A DNA stretch of 55,666 nt from positions 1-55,666 of IMG/VR virus record IMGVR_UViG_3300046791_000457. One strand, written 5' to 3'. This document shows, in pieces, positions 32,895 to 41,676 of the stretch. The translations under genes and the position numbers were made by a program. Source of the stretch: a virus. The notes under the pieces were generated by a model. That model was given only the letters and a program-made list of their open reading frames with translations, was not told the origin of the DNA and did no database searches. Numbering within the stretch: the first letter of the stretch is position 1; each line of letters starts with the position of its first letter.

Positions 32895-35873
32895 ATGGCC
32901 AACAAGAACACGCATCCTACTGCCGCCGCAGCGCCGGTCGCGCCGCACTTCGGTGGCGACCCGGCCATCGTCGGGCAAGAGACGCGCGTCCTCATGCTCG
33001 GTCCGGACGTCGCGCGCTTCGACTTCCACACCTACCCGGCCACGCCCGAGGGTGCGGTCACGCTCGACGCGGCGGCCATCGGCGGGTACTGCTTCGTGCT
33101 CCGCGCGGGCGTGGATGTGAGCGAGGTCTGGAAGTTCGAAGGCACGCCCGGACAGAACACCGGGTGGGTGCAGATGGGCACCGGCGGCGGCGGCGGCGGC
33201 GCGGTCTCCAGCGTGTTCACGCGCACCGGCGCCGTTGCTGCGGCGCTGGGCGACTACCTGGCGAGCCAGGTCGAGAACGACTCCAGCGTGGGCGGCGCCA
33301 CGGTCGCGGCCGCGCTCGACCTGCTGGCGACTGCGGTCTCGGCGAAGGCGCCGGTCATCACCACCGACCCCGGCATCAAGAACGCTGCGGCCAGCCCGGT
33401 CGCGGTCATCGCCAACAGGCGCTATCGCACGGACGGCTCGCAGAACGTCACGTACTTGTTCCCGGCGAATCCTTCGGACGGTCAGATTGAGATCGTCACC
33501 TACGAGATCCTGCTGGGCTTCGGCGGCGTCACGACCATCGACTTCAACGGCAAGCTGCTGTTCGGCGTTTACCCGGTCGTTCCGATAAACGTGGTCACTG
33601 CGCACCAGCTCATCGCCGCGCTGGTGTTCTGCTTCGACGCCGACGCAGGTTACTGGCAGGTGCAGTCGAGCCCGCTTGAGTTCGAGATGTCCTCGGCCCA
33701 GCCGTCTTCGATCTACATCATCGACGACAACGGCAACGCCTTCTTCACCCAGGTGGCCCCGGGCGCCATCGTTGGCCAGCTGCTCAGTTCGAACTATGTG
33801 AAGGGCTCGGCATTCCTGCCCGAGTTCAACCTGCCCTGGGCCGACACGAGCGCGGACGACGTGACGGACACGCCGCTCGGGCTGAACCGCACCACACTGT
33901 ACACCGCGGACGGCACCGGGACGGGTGACCTCCAGACCCCGCTGCTGCCCATTCCGGACAACTCCGAGTTCGCGGTCAAGCAGCTCCCGAGCAGCACGGC
34001 GTCCATCGAGATCGTCGCGATGGACGGCTACACCATCGAGGATGACGACGGCAACCTCGTCAGCTCGTTCGTCATCCCGTACGACGCCACGAACCCGACG
34101 CGTCGGTGGAAGTCGAACGGCTCCAACAAGTGGCTGCGGGTGGACAAGCCCGAGGCGGCCGCGAGCGACACGCGGCCATGGACCTCCCTCGTGCAGCTGT
34201 ACGCAGGCGACAGCGGAGCCACGCTGGCATTCGGCACGCTGACCGTCTTGAATCTGGTGTCGGGCGACGTGGACATGTTCCTGCCCAGCATCGTGAACGA
34301 CGCGGTGCCGATCGGTAAGCAGGTGTTCGTGAACGTGCAGCCGGCGGCGCCGCCCAATCGCGGCATCGTGCGGCGCGCCGGCAACGACTTCCTGCTGAAC
34401 GGCGGTCTGAATCTCGGCACGGAGCTGGTGTGGGTCGATGCCACGTACAGCTTCACGTGCGCGGGCGTGGTAGCTCCTGGCGTCGGTGTCTGGCTCGTGC
34501 AGCAGATGAGCGGCGAGCGCAGCGATGAGCAGATCATCGTCACCGGGATCTGCGCGTCCTCGCCGCTTCCATCCTTCAGCGTCACCGGCACCGGCCCAGA
34601 CCGCACGTTCACCGCGGACGCTGACGGCCAGCTGGTGGTCGATGGGACCGCGCTCGGGCAGACGCAAACCGCGCACGGTTCGATCTTCCTATTCGGCCAG
34701 GTGGACGGCTCGCACAACGGGCTAATGAGCATCCTGAGCGGCGGCGGTCCTACGTCACGCTTTGTCCTGCGTCAGCACCCGTTCATGAACCGATACGGCC
34801 AGTCCGTGGGCGGCAAGGTCGTGGTGGTGCACTGGGTGGGGCACGCGGAGCACGGCTCCATCTTCGCGGCATCAACGGGCGTCAGCGACCCGACGAATGA
34901 CATGCTGTGGACGCGCGCTGGTGGCGCGGCCTCTGGCATCGCCGCGCACAACGCCGACGCGGCCGCGCACGACACCGTGGGCCTGGCGGCCGAGCCGACA
35001 CCGACGTCCGGGATGCTGCTGCGCATCCATGACGCGATCACGGGCATCGCCAAGAAGATGACGCTGGCGGTCCTGAACGCCTTCCTCGACCACGGCACGC
35101 TTGCCGGCCTGGGCGACGACGACCACACGATCTATCCGCTGGCGGACGGCACTCGCGGCTTCAGCGGCCCGGTCGTGGTCGGCACTCCCGTGCTCGGTCC
35201 GCACGCGACCAACAAGGATTACGTCGATTCGGTCGTGCAGGGCGTCGAGTGGCAGGACAGCGTGCTCGACCGCGACTTGACGGTGCCGCCTGTCGTGATT
35301 GCGGACCGCTACCTGGTGCCTGCGGTGGGCGCGACCGGCGCATGGGCGGCGCAGGGCAACAAGATTGCTGACGGGCGCACCGGCGCCTGGGTGTTCACCA
35401 CTCCCACGATCGGCATGACGGTCGCGGTGGACGACGAGCTGCGCAGCGTTCGCTGGAGCGGCTCGGCCTGGACGTTCCTCGAATCGTTCCTGTCGCACCA
35501 GGCGCTGGTCGGCGCCGGCACCAACACGCACGCGCAGATCGACACCCACCTGGGCATCACGGCCGGCAACCCGCACGGCACATCGGCGAACCAAGTCCCG
35601 TTCGCGGCCAATGGCGACATCACGTCGACGGACGTGCAGTCGGCGATCGTTGAGGTCCGCGATGACACCGATGTCAAGGTCGGGCTGCGCCAGCTCACCA
35701 GCCAGAAGGACCAGGCGAGCGGCTACGCGGGTCTGGATGGCTCTAGCAAGCTCAACGGGGCGCAGCAGAAGTATGGCACCAGCGCGAACACGGCGGTCGA
35801 GGGAAACGATGCTCGCGTAGTCGGCGCAATGACGCACCCGCAGGTGATGGCCAGGAGCTTCATCCTGTGCTGA
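32895..35873 (+). CDS. Large tail fibre protein
   Basis: The largest gene (992 residues), beta-rich throughout with Gly/Ser/Thr turns. VFTRTGAVAAALGDYLASQVENDSSVGG near residue 110-135 is a segment common in phage fibres. The middle is a series of short strands. The C-terminal third holds AGLGDDDHTIYPLADGTRGFSGPVVVGTPV, ATNKDYVDSVVQGVEWQDSVLD and GLDGSSKLNGAQQKYGTSANTAVEGNDARV, typical of tail collar and fibre shafts. It ends 7 nt inside the adhesin start, so fibre and adhesin are probably co-translated. Confidence 0.82.
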   Translation: MANKNTHPTAAAAPVAPHFGGDPAIVGQETRVLMLGPDVARFDFHTYPATPEGAVTLDAAAIGGYCFVLRAGVDVSEVWKFEGTPGQNTGWVQMGTGGGGGGAVSSVFTRTGAVAAALGDYLASQVENDSSVGGATVAAALDLLATAVSAKAPVITTDPGIKNAAASPVAVIANRRYRTDGSQNVTYLFPANPSDGQIEIVTYEILLGFGGVTTIDFNGKLLFGVYPVVPINVVTAHQLIAALVFCFDADAGYWQVQSSPLEFEMSSAQPSSIYIIDDNGNAFFTQVAPGAIVGQLLSSNYVKGSAFLPEFNLPWADTSADDVTDTPLGLNRTTLYTADGTGTGDLQTPLLPIPDNSEFAVKQLPSSTASIEIVAMDGYTIEDDDGNLVSSFVIPYDATNPTRRWKSNGSNKWLRVDKPEAAASDTRPWTSLVQLYAGDSGATLAFGTLTVLNLVSGDVDMFLPSIVNDAVPIGKQVFVNVQPAAPPNRGIVRRAGNDFLLNGGLNLGTELVWVDATYSFTCAGVVAPGVGVWLVQQMSGERSDEQIIVTGICASSPLPSFSVTGTGPDRTFTADADGQLVVDGTALGQTQTAHGSIFLFGQVDGSHNGLMSILSGGGPTSRFVLRQHPFMNRYGQSVGGKVVVVHWVGHAEHGSIFAASTGVSDPTNDMLWTRAGGAASGIAAHNADAAAHDTVGLAAEPTPTSGMLLRIHDAITGIAKKMTLAVLNAFLDHGTLAGLGDDDHTIYPLADGTRGFSGPVVVGTPVLGPHATNKDYVDSVVQGVEWQDSVLDRDLTVPPVVIADRYLVPAVGATGAWAAQGNKIADGRTGAWVFTTPTIGMTVAVDDELRSVRWSGSAWTFLESFLSHQALVGAGTNTHAQIDTHLGITAGNPHGTSANQVPFAANGDITSTDVQSAIVEVRDDTDVKVGLRQLTSQKDQASGYAGLDGSSKLNGAQQKYGTSANTAVEGNDARVVGAMTHPQVMARSFILC

Positions 35874-37186
35874 TCCTGGAGAACGGCGACTCTCTGCGCG
35901 CCATCGTGACCGGCACGACCGTGCATGTGGTGGCCTGCTATGCAGACGAGGACGCCACTACCTTCGTGCCCGGAGCCCACGACGCAGCACTGGCAGTCGG
36001 GACGGCGGACGTCGTAGCAACACCCGCGGCCGGCTATCGGCTTGTGAAGTTCATCAACATCCGGAACCCGCACGCAACGACGCCAGCGGGCGTGACGGTG
36101 GACCGCTACGATGGCGCAGCCAAGGTGCTGTGGTCCGGTCGACTCGAACCTGGCGAGTCTGTGGTGTTCGACGGGCACCAGTGGCAGTGGATAAACGCCT
36201 CTGGGCAGCCGGTGGCCGGGTCTCGGCGGGTGGATGTACAGAGCTTCCTCACGGCCGGGTCGTTCAAGTGGGTGCGGCCCACCGACTTCGAGCCCACCAT
36301 GGTTCGGGTCATCACCTACGCGGGCGGTGGCGGTGGCGGCGGCGGCGCGTCGCAGACCGGCGGCGTAGTCCGGACCGGCGGTGCGGGTGCCGGCGGCGGC
36401 GCGCGCAACGAAGCGTTGATGCTCGCCAACATGGTGGGCCCTGTTGAGCCTGTGATCGTAGGTCGTGGTGGTACGGGCGGTGTGGGCGGCACGACGGGTG
36501 CCGACGGCAACCCCGGTGCCGTGGGTCAGGCGAGCAGCTTCGGGGTCGGATTTCATGGCGTCGGATCGCAGGGCGGCGGTGGTGGCGCGGGCGGCGATAA
36601 CGCGGCTTCCACGGGCGGCGGCGGCGGCGGCGGCGGGCTGATCGGCTCAGGTACGTCCGGCGCCCAGGGCGCCGCCGGTGCCGGAGGTGTGCCGGGAACA
36701 CCCGCGTCCCCCAACGCAGGCTGCGGCGCAGACAGCGCGGCCTCGGCCGCGGCGCGCCCCACAGCGGAGTACGGTGGTGGTGGCGGCGCTGGCAACACCA
36801 ACACCCCGACACACAGCACCGGTGGTGCCAGCCTGTACGGCGGCTGCGGCGGCGGGCATGGTGGCAGTGCTGATATCAACCCCAACGTGGTGGCCGCCAC
36901 GGACGGTGGCTCGCACACGCCTGGTGGTGGCGGCGGCGGCGGCGCAGGCACGTCGAGCGGCACGCCGGGGCTCGGCAACGACGGAACGAACGGCACCATG
37001 GCTGTCGGAGGACTGGGCGGCGGCGGTGGCGGCGGCACTGTCACGGCCGGCGTGTCGGGCCGCAAGGGCGGCGCAGGCGGTACACACGGCGGCGGTGGTG
37101 GCGGCGGCGGTGTTGGTGAAGGCGCTGGCGTCGGTGGCGACGGTGGCGATGGCGGTGTCGGCGCGGTTTACGTGATTTGCTGGTAG
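35867..37186 (+). CDS. Glycine-rich adhesin, copy 1
   Basis: A 439-residue protein. Residues 1-150 form a beta domain (LILENGDSLRAIVTGTTVHVVACYAD, TATPAAG-like ATPAAGYRLVKFINIRNPHAT), a module common at the base of phage fibres. From about residue 150 on there are many runs of Gly (GGGGGGGG) separated by short polar segments, the pattern of polyglycine-II sandwich adhesins such as S16 gp38. The host-range tip would then be exchanged by recombination. GTG start overlaps the fibre stop. It is a paralogue of the next gene. Confidence 0.75.
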   Translation: MLILENGDSLRAIVTGTTVHVVACYADEDATTFVPGAHDAALAVGTADVVATPAAGYRLVKFINIRNPHATTPAGVTVDRYDGAAKVLWSGRLEPGESVVFDGHQWQWINASGQPVAGSRRVDVQSFLTAGSFKWVRPTDFEPTMVRVITYAGGGGGGGGASQTGGVVRTGGAGAGGGARNEALMLANMVGPVEPVIVGRGGTGGVGGTTGADGNPGAVGQASSFGVGFHGVGSQGGGGGAGGDNAASTGGGGGGGGLIGSGTSGAQGAAGAGGVPGTPASPNAGCGADSAASAAARPTAEYGGGGGAGNTNTPTHSTGGASLYGGCGGGHGGSADINPNVVAATDGGSHTPGGGGGGGAGTSSGTPGLGNDGTNGTMAVGGLGGGGGGGTVTAGVSGRKGGAGGTHGGGGGGGGVGEGAGVGGDGGDGGVGAVYVICW

Positions 37187-37193
37187 GAGAAAT

Positions 37194-38522
37194 ATGCTGA
37201 TCCTCGACGGTGCGGCAGACATCATTCGGGTCGGAACCACCAGCGTCAACGACGTGGACGCGGTGGCGTCGTGGGCCGATCAAACCACAACGCTCTTCAC
37301 GCCCGGAAGCTCCGAGGCTTCTATCACCGCCAACCCCACGACCCTCGTGGCGGCGCCTGCGGGCGGCGCGCAGCGTGTGATCAAGTTCATGAGCTTTCGC
37401 AACGTGCACGCGAGCACGCCGAAGCCCATCACGATCGAATACTACGACGGCAGCAACGCCCGCGAGCTGTGGAAGGGCACGCTCGCAGCTGGCGAAGCGG
37501 TGATCTTCGCAGGCAACACCTGGGTCCGGCTGGGCTCGACTGGGGCTCAGGTCATCGGCACGCGGCAAGCGCCGATCGATATCAAGGTCTACCTCACGCC
37601 CGGCGCGGACACCTGGTACAAGCCGACCGACTTCACACCCAGTCAGACGTTGGTGGTGGCATATGGCGGCGGCGGCGGCGGTGGCGGCGGCGCCAGCCAG
37701 ACGGGCAACGTGGCCCGCTCTGGTGGTTCGGGTGGTGGCGGCGCGCCGCGCGCTGAGCGGCTGCACAAAACCTCGGACCTGGGGGCCTCGGAAGCGATAG
37801 TCGTAGCTGCCGGCGGCTCTGTTGGCGCTGCGGGCACCAGCGGCAACGACGGCGGCAGCGGTGGTGTCGGTGGCGACTCGACGTTCGGTGCCGCGTTCAC
37901 ACTGCTGACGTCCTACGGCGGTGGCGGCGGCATGGGCGGCGACAACGCCTCCAGCAACGGCGCTGGCGGCGCGGGCGGCGGTCTGGCTGCGGCGGGCGGC
38001 ACCGGGACCATCCTGGCTGCGACGGGCGGTGGTCCAGGCACCCCCAGCGCTCCCAACGGCGGCTGTGGAGCCAACAGTCTCGCGGCCGCATCAACGCCGG
38101 TGACCGCCGAGAACGGCGGCGGCGCAGGCGCTGGTCACGGCACGGGCGGCGTCAACGCCAACAACGCAGGCTCCTCTCTGCGGGGAGGCTGTGGCGGCGG
38201 CGTAGGTGGTGGTTCGACCGCCCTCGCGGCGGTTACGCAGCCGTGCGCAGGCGGGCAGATTTCCGGTGGACAGGGCGCGGCTGGTACGAGCGGCGTGACA
38301 CCCACCGCAGGCCAACCCGGTGCGTCCGGCACGATGCATCGCGGCGGCCCAGGCGGCGGTGGTGGTGGTTCGAGCACGACCGCCAACACGGCCGGCAAAG
38401 AAGGCGGCACGGGTGGGTCACACGGCGGTGGCGGCGGCGGCGGCGGCTCCGGTACCAACACGGCCAGCGGTGGCGCCGGCGGTCTCGGTGGTGACGGCGC
38501 GATCTACGTGATCAGCTGGTAG
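37194..38522 (+). CDS. Glycine-rich adhesin, copy 2
   Basis: A 442-residue paralogue of the preceding gene. Both start MLIL, share the KFxxxRNxHA and YDG segments of the N-terminal domain, and continue into Gly-rich text with GGGGGGGGASQTG. Loops between Gly runs differ in sequence and length, which fits duplication and divergence for different receptors. The ribosome site TAGGAGAAAT precedes ATG, 8 nt after the first copy's stop. Confidence 0.75.
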   Translation: MLILDGAADIIRVGTTSVNDVDAVASWADQTTTLFTPGSSEASITANPTTLVAAPAGGAQRVIKFMSFRNVHASTPKPITIEYYDGSNARELWKGTLAAGEAVIFAGNTWVRLGSTGAQVIGTRQAPIDIKVYLTPGADTWYKPTDFTPSQTLVVAYGGGGGGGGGASQTGNVARSGGSGGGGAPRAERLHKTSDLGASEAIVVAAGGSVGAAGTSGNDGGSGGVGGDSTFGAAFTLLTSYGGGGGMGGDNASSNGAGGAGGGLAAAGGTGTILAATGGGPGTPSAPNGGCGANSLAAASTPVTAENGGGAGAGHGTGGVNANNAGSSLRGGCGGGVGGGSTALAAVTQPCAGGQISGGQGAAGTSGVTPTAGQPGASGTMHRGGPGGGGGGSSTTANTAGKEGGTGGSHGGGGGGGGSGTNTASGGAGGLGGDGAIYVISW

Positions 38523-38544
38523 ACAAGATGGGAGCGATGCACCG

Positions 38545-38898
38545 ATGACCACCTTTCAACTTGAGGATCCCGGCGTCTACGTCGAAGGCTCCGACTGGCT
38601 CCCGCTCGAGTGGCAGTTCACGCTCGGAAAAACGCCGTACAAATGGGCGAGCGTCGGCGGCGCTGCAGCGGTCTGCAAGATCGTGAACGCCGAAACCGGC
38701 GCTTTGATCCTCGACGATGCCGGGACGGTGACCGTGTTCGATGACGGGCGGCTGAGCCTGGACGTCGATGACACCGTGCTCGCGCCCGCGCTTATCGCAG
38801 GCAGCTACTGGCGTCGCTACAAGGTCACGCTCAGCGGCGGCGAAGTTTGGAACTCGCCGCGCATCTACTTCACGGTGCAGCCCGACATCCCCGACTGA
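38545..38898 (+). CDS. BppU-like immunoglobulin-type tail protein
   Basis: A 117-residue beta-sandwich-like protein (DPGVYVEGSDWLPLEWQFTLG, KWASVGGAAAVCKIVNAETGALIL, GSYWRRYKVTLSGGEVW). This resembles the N-terminal domain of BppU or the small head/tail-associated immunoglobulin-like proteins of many phages. It ends the rightward transcription unit; a terminator follows. It may be the linker for the adhesins or a decoration protein. Confidence 0.5.
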   Translation: MTTFQLEDPGVYVEGSDWLPLEWQFTLGKTPYKWASVGGAAAVCKIVNAETGALILDDAGTVTVFDDGRLSLDVDDTVLAPALIAGSYWRRYKVTLSGGEVWNSPRIYFTVQPDIPD

Positions 38899-38965
38899 GA
38901 CTTCCCGGCCGCGTCTTTTGCCAGCGCGTCCGGATTCCTGCCCCTTCGTTCCTGTCTCCCCTCCA

Positions 38966-39008
38966 GCCGGTGGGGTCGCCTTTCGGGGCGGCCTCACCGG
39001 CCTTTTTT
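38966..39008 (+). terminator. Rho-independent terminator of the late operon
   Basis: GCCGGTGGGGTCGCC, loop TTTC, then GGGGCGGCCTCACCGGC, followed by CTTTTTT at 39001-39008. The stem is long and GC-rich with G-T pairs and the T-run is on the plus strand, so it stops rightward transcription. It lies between the last rightward gene and the leftward HTH gene. Confidence 0.9.
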
Positions 39009-39015
39009 CGTTCCG

Positions 39016-39789
39016 TCAGGCCGGCTCGAAGGCCTTGAAGGCCTCGCTGGCCTCGCGCGGGTTGTTGATCTTCTTGATGACCCGGAACGGCCCGACGACG
39101 TAGAAGCCTTCGAACTCCAGGCGCTCGAGGCCGCTGGCCACCGGCTCGAGCTCGAAGAAGCGATACTTCCCCTCGCCGCCCGACAGCACCGCGATGCGGC
39201 TCCACTCGTCGACCTCGGCCACGACGGCCCGCCCGCTCTTCTCGAGCACCTTGGAGTCCGGGACCCTCACGCGGAAGCTCGTGCCGTACTCGTTGCCCGC
39301 GCGGTAGGTGAGCTTCCGCCCCTTGGGCTTGGGCCCGCGGCGCGACAGCTCGAAGGCGTCGACGGCCTCGGGCGACAGGTAGTGCCGGTTCGCCTTGATC
39401 CACGAGGGCAGCCGCTGGGCCTTGATGGCCTGCTGGACCGCGCTGACGTGCACGCCCAGGCGCTCGGCCGCTTCGACCATGGTGAGGGTGTGCCGGTCGG
39501 CTACGGCCTGCACGTCGAGCTTCCGCTGCGCCAGGCTCTTGCGCAGGAGCAGGTCCTGCAGCACCTGGTAGAGCGGCTGCGCGAGGGTCTCCTTCGTGAC
39601 CACGCCGCGCCCGGGCAGGAAGCCCGGAGAGAGGAGCGGGTTGGCATCCGAGTAGAGCAGGGCGATCAGGTCGTCCTCGGTGACTCGCTTGTCCTCGGCT
39701 GCTTTGGTTGCGCGCTTGAAGAACTCGGCCAGCGCGCCGGTGGGTCGCTCGAACTCGATTCGATGCCCGCTGAGTGTCAGGTGTTCCAT
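39016..39789 (-). CDS. HTH protein, excisionase/MerR-like DNA-binding domain
   Basis: A 257-residue protein. Residues about 100-160 hold a winged HTH: HTLTMVEAAERLGVHVSAVQQAIKAQRLPSWIKANRHYLSPEAVDAFELSRRGPKPKGR, typical of HTH_17/MerR-like domains. The flanking parts are an N-terminal helical region and a beta-rich C-terminal domain with ERLEFEGFYVVGPFRVIKKIN. The stop is 7 nt after the late terminator. A DNA-binding regulator, possibly a repressor or a relative of the regulator acting on the twin operators, though this is not shown. Confidence 0.6.
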   Translation of the reverse strand: MEHLTLSGHRIEFERPTGALAEFFKRATKAAEDKRVTEDDLIALLYSDANPLLSPGFLPGRGVVTKETLAQPLYQVLQDLLLRKSLAQRKLDVQAVADRHTLTMVEAAERLGVHVSAVQQAIKAQRLPSWIKANRHYLSPEAVDAFELSRRGPKPKGRKLTYRAGNEYGTSFRVRVPDSKVLEKSGRAVVAEVDEWSRIAVLSGGEGKYRFFELEPVASGLERLEFEGFYVVGPFRVIKKINNPREASEAFKAFEPA

Positions 39790-39825
39790 GGTGTTGCTCC
39801 GGTGCGTTGGGGTCAGGGAAAGGAA

Positions 39826-39852
39826 GGAAGCGGCCCCCCGAAGGGGGCCGCC
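39826..39852 (-). terminator. Terminator-like hairpin downstream of the small gene at 39858
   Basis: On the minus strand GGCGGCCCCC, loop TTCG, GGGGGCCGC is followed by TTCCTTCCTTTCCC. The stem is strong but the following run is T/C-rich and not pure T, so termination may be partial. It would separate the small gene (39858-40166) from the HTH gene. Confidence 0.6.
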
Positions 39853-39857
39853 TCACC

Positions 39858-40166
39858 TCAGAGGATCTCCGCTACGTTGAGGTAGCGGATGAAGATGGCT
39901 TCCTGGCGGAAGGCCACCTTCGCGTAGGCGGCAACCTCGGCAACGAGGGCGCCCTGGGTGATCGAGCGGACGGCGATGCCGTACACCCGGGTGTTGTCGC
40001 GGTAGACGCGACCCGCATCGGCCCAAGAGCCGACCGCGGTGTTGGGGTAGAGGGTGATGCCACCGAAGCGGTCGATGACGAACGCTTCGAAGGCCGCGTG
40101 ATCCTCCGCCGAAAAGGCGGACCCGTCGTTGTCAGCGACCGGGATAAGGACCATCAGTTCGAACAT
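39858..40166 (-). CDS. Small unknown protein under an operator-bearing promoter
   Basis: A 102-residue alpha/beta protein (MFELMVLIPVADNDGSAFSAED, GGITLYPNTAVGSWADAG, VYGIAVRSITQGALVAEVAAYAKVAFRQEAIFIRYLNVAEIL). Start 40166 is chosen because GGAAGGAAA lies 7 nt upstream. The twin promoter at 40.23-40.28 kb reads into this gene, with the terminator just after it, so it is a single-gene unit under an operator. Residues FEAFVIDRFGGITLY suggest a ferredoxin-like fold. No family recognised. Confidence 0.6.
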   Translation of the reverse strand: MFELMVLIPVADNDGSAFSAEDHAAFEAFVIDRFGGITLYPNTAVGSWADAGRVYRDNTRVYGIAVRSITQGALVAEVAAYAKVAFRQEAIFIRYLNVAEIL

Positions 40167-40227
40167 GGCTGGTTTCCTTCCGTAGAGGCTCCCCGGGTCC
40201 GCCGGGTCGGTGTCAGCAGCCGCCAAC

Positions 40228-40276
40228 AAGAAGAACCTACCCCAGCCTGCGGCCCCGGTCAACAGTTATTTCTGTT
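40228..40276 (-). promoter_or_regulatory. Sigma70-type promoter with AACAG-N6-CTGTT operator (copy 1)
   Basis: On the minus strand: -35 TTGACC (40262-40257), 17 nt, -10 TAGGTT (40239-40234) followed by CTTCTT. A perfect palindrome AACAG-AAATAA-CTGTT at 40276-40261 overlaps the -35. It drives the gene starting at 40166. The last codons of the DUF4942-like gene lie over the element. Confidence 0.75.
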
Positions 40277-41115
40277 CCTATGTCGTTTTTCTTCGAGGTG
40301 GGCCGGGCCTCCGGGCGCAGCCGCTTTCCGCCGGCCATCGCGTTGAACTTGGCCAGCAAGTCGGGCCGCAGGAACTCCAGGTGCAGGTTGCCGTTCCCGC
40401 ACGCGCGGAAGCCGAACAGGTCGGTCGCACCGCGCCCGTCCGCCGGTGCCCCCTTTATGGCCGTGGACAGCAGGGAGTAGTAGCCCTTGGAGATCTGGCC
40501 GCGCCCGTCGATGGCCGAGAACACGTTCTCCAGCGCAGTGAGCTTCGCCTCGGCGTGATAGTGGGGCTGGAACCCGCCGCCGCTCCACTTGCGCTCGACG
40601 GTGTAGCCGACGATCGCCCGGCGCCCGACCTCGAGCTGGGTGTTGGTCTTCAGCTTGCTGTGCGGCGGCCGGAGCCACTCGAATACCTCGTTGACCGCCT
40701 CGGCCAGCATCTCGGGAAGCTGGCTGAGCATGCCCGTCGCCATTGCCTGGACGTTGTCGACCGTGAGCTCGGGCAGCTCGTCGCGCTCGAGCTTCTTCTC
40801 CATCTCGGCCCAGGCCCGGACGCTCATCATGCGACGCAGCTCGAGCCGGTCGACGATGGCGCGCCAGGCCTGGCGCTCGACGGCTTTGAGCGAGGCCTCG
40901 GCCTCGTTCCAGCGGCCGTAGTGGTGGCTGCCCCCGTCGGTGGTGACGCGGATCCCCTTGTAGCTCTCGTTGCCCATGGTGAAGGCGTCGTTCAGCCGCT
41001 GCTCGGCGGCCTCGACCGAGGCGAAGGCCGCCCGGATGTCGGCCGCGGCGGCCTGGTAGACGCCCACCAGCGCGGCAATCGTCGCGCGGTGGGCGAGTCC
41101 CTGGTGCTCGTCCAT
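40237..41115 (-). CDS. DUF4942-like protein
   Basis: A 292-residue protein with a helical N-terminal region (TIAALVGVYQAAAADIRAAFASVEAAEQ) and a C-terminal core matching the DUF4942 outline: MKIYGFLRACGNGNLHLEFLRPDLLAKFN-like text (FGFRACGNGNLHLEFLRPDLLAKFNAM). In other phages and plasmids DUF4942 proteins accompany methyltransferases or antirestriction-type genes. It is made with the LPD29-like protein: ATG at 41115 overlaps that stop (TGATG). Its 3' end covers the promoter at 40.23 kb, so repression there may also touch its mRNA. Confidence 0.55.
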   Translation of the reverse strand: MDEHQGLAHRATIAALVGVYQAAAADIRAAFASVEAAEQRLNDAFTMGNESYKGIRVTTDGGSHHYGRWNEAEASLKAVERQAWRAIVDRLELRRMMSVRAWAEMEKKLERDELPELTVDNVQAMATGMLSQLPEMLAEAVNEVFEWLRPPHSKLKTNTQLEVGRRAIVGYTVERKWSGGGFQPHYHAEAKLTALENVFSAIDGRGQISKGYYSLLSTAIKGAPADGRGATDLFGFRACGNGNLHLEFLRPDLLAKFNAMAGGKRLRPEARPTSKKNDIGTEITVDRGRRLG

Positions 41116-41582
41116 CACGCCACCTGAGCCACGGCGCGGGCCGCCTTGAAGGCCTCGCGGGCGGCCTTCTCCATCTGCCAGTCGAAGTCGACGCCGCCAT
41201 AGAAGTTGACGTGAAAGTAGTCGGTCATGGAGTCCGAGCCGTCGAAGTTGTAGGCGTCGATCAGCGCCTTGAGCTGGTCGCGGAGCGCCTTGGCTTCGGC
41301 GGTGTGCATATCGAGGCGTTCGGGGAAGACGTGCGGGGTGTCGAGGTCGTGCGCCAGGCGCGCGGGGTTCATGACCTGCATGCCCGGGACGGCCTGGATG
41401 ACGGCGCGCAGCGAGCAGCCGCCGGCGTAGCGCGAGACCCGCACCGAGACCTTGAGGCCCTTGGGCAGCTCGCCGGACTTCACGCCGGCCTTGATCTCGG
41501 CGCGCACGAGCTTCGCGATCTCCGCGACGTCGAGGTCCCGGTTGTACTTGTTGCCGTAGGAGATGCTGTAGTCGGTGGTCAT
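41115..41582 (-). CDS. LPD29-like large polyvalent-protein-associated domain protein
   Basis: A 155-residue protein with LDVAEIAKLVRAEIKAGVKSGELPKGLKVSVRVSRYAGGCSLRAVIQAVP, matching the LPD29 outline (DVAxLIR ... LKxSVR ... GGxSI). The end SDSMTDYFHVNFYGGVDFDW is common in phage proteins of this type. LPD domains are known from polyvalent proteins injected with DNA that carry anti-defence activities. It is the first gene of its unit, driven by the promoter at 41.63-41.68 kb (ribosome site AGGAAG before the ATG). Confidence 0.55.
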   Translation of the reverse strand: MTTDYSISYGNKYNRDLDVAEIAKLVRAEIKAGVKSGELPKGLKVSVRVSRYAGGCSLRAVIQAVPGMQVMNPARLAHDLDTPHVFPERLDMHTAEAKALRDQLKALIDAYNFDGSDSMTDYFHVNFYGGVDFDWQMEKAAREAFKAARAVAQVA

Positions 41583-41627
41583 TGGGTTCTTCCTTCTTGG
41601 AGGCTTCGGGGTTCGTCCCCGTCCGAT

Positions 41628-41676
41628 AAGAAGAACCTAGCGCACCCGATCCCGGGTGTCAACAGATAAAACTGTT
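41628..41676 (-). promoter_or_regulatory. Sigma70-type promoter with AACAG-N6-CTGTT operator (copy 2)
   Basis: On the minus strand: -35 TTGACA (41662-41657), 17 nt, -10 TAGGTT (41639-41634) followed by CTTCTT. The palindrome AACAG-TTTTAT-CTGTT lies at 41676-41661, overlapping the -35. The arrangement is identical to the copy at 40.23 kb, including the 12-mer AAGAAGAACCTA (plus strand). It drives the LPD29/DUF4942-like pair. Confidence 0.8.

Noticed and set aside
36300-38520. PE-PGRS-like bacterial surface proteins
   Set aside because: The Gly runs sit after a phage fibre N-terminal module and next to a fibre gene; no PE domain is present.
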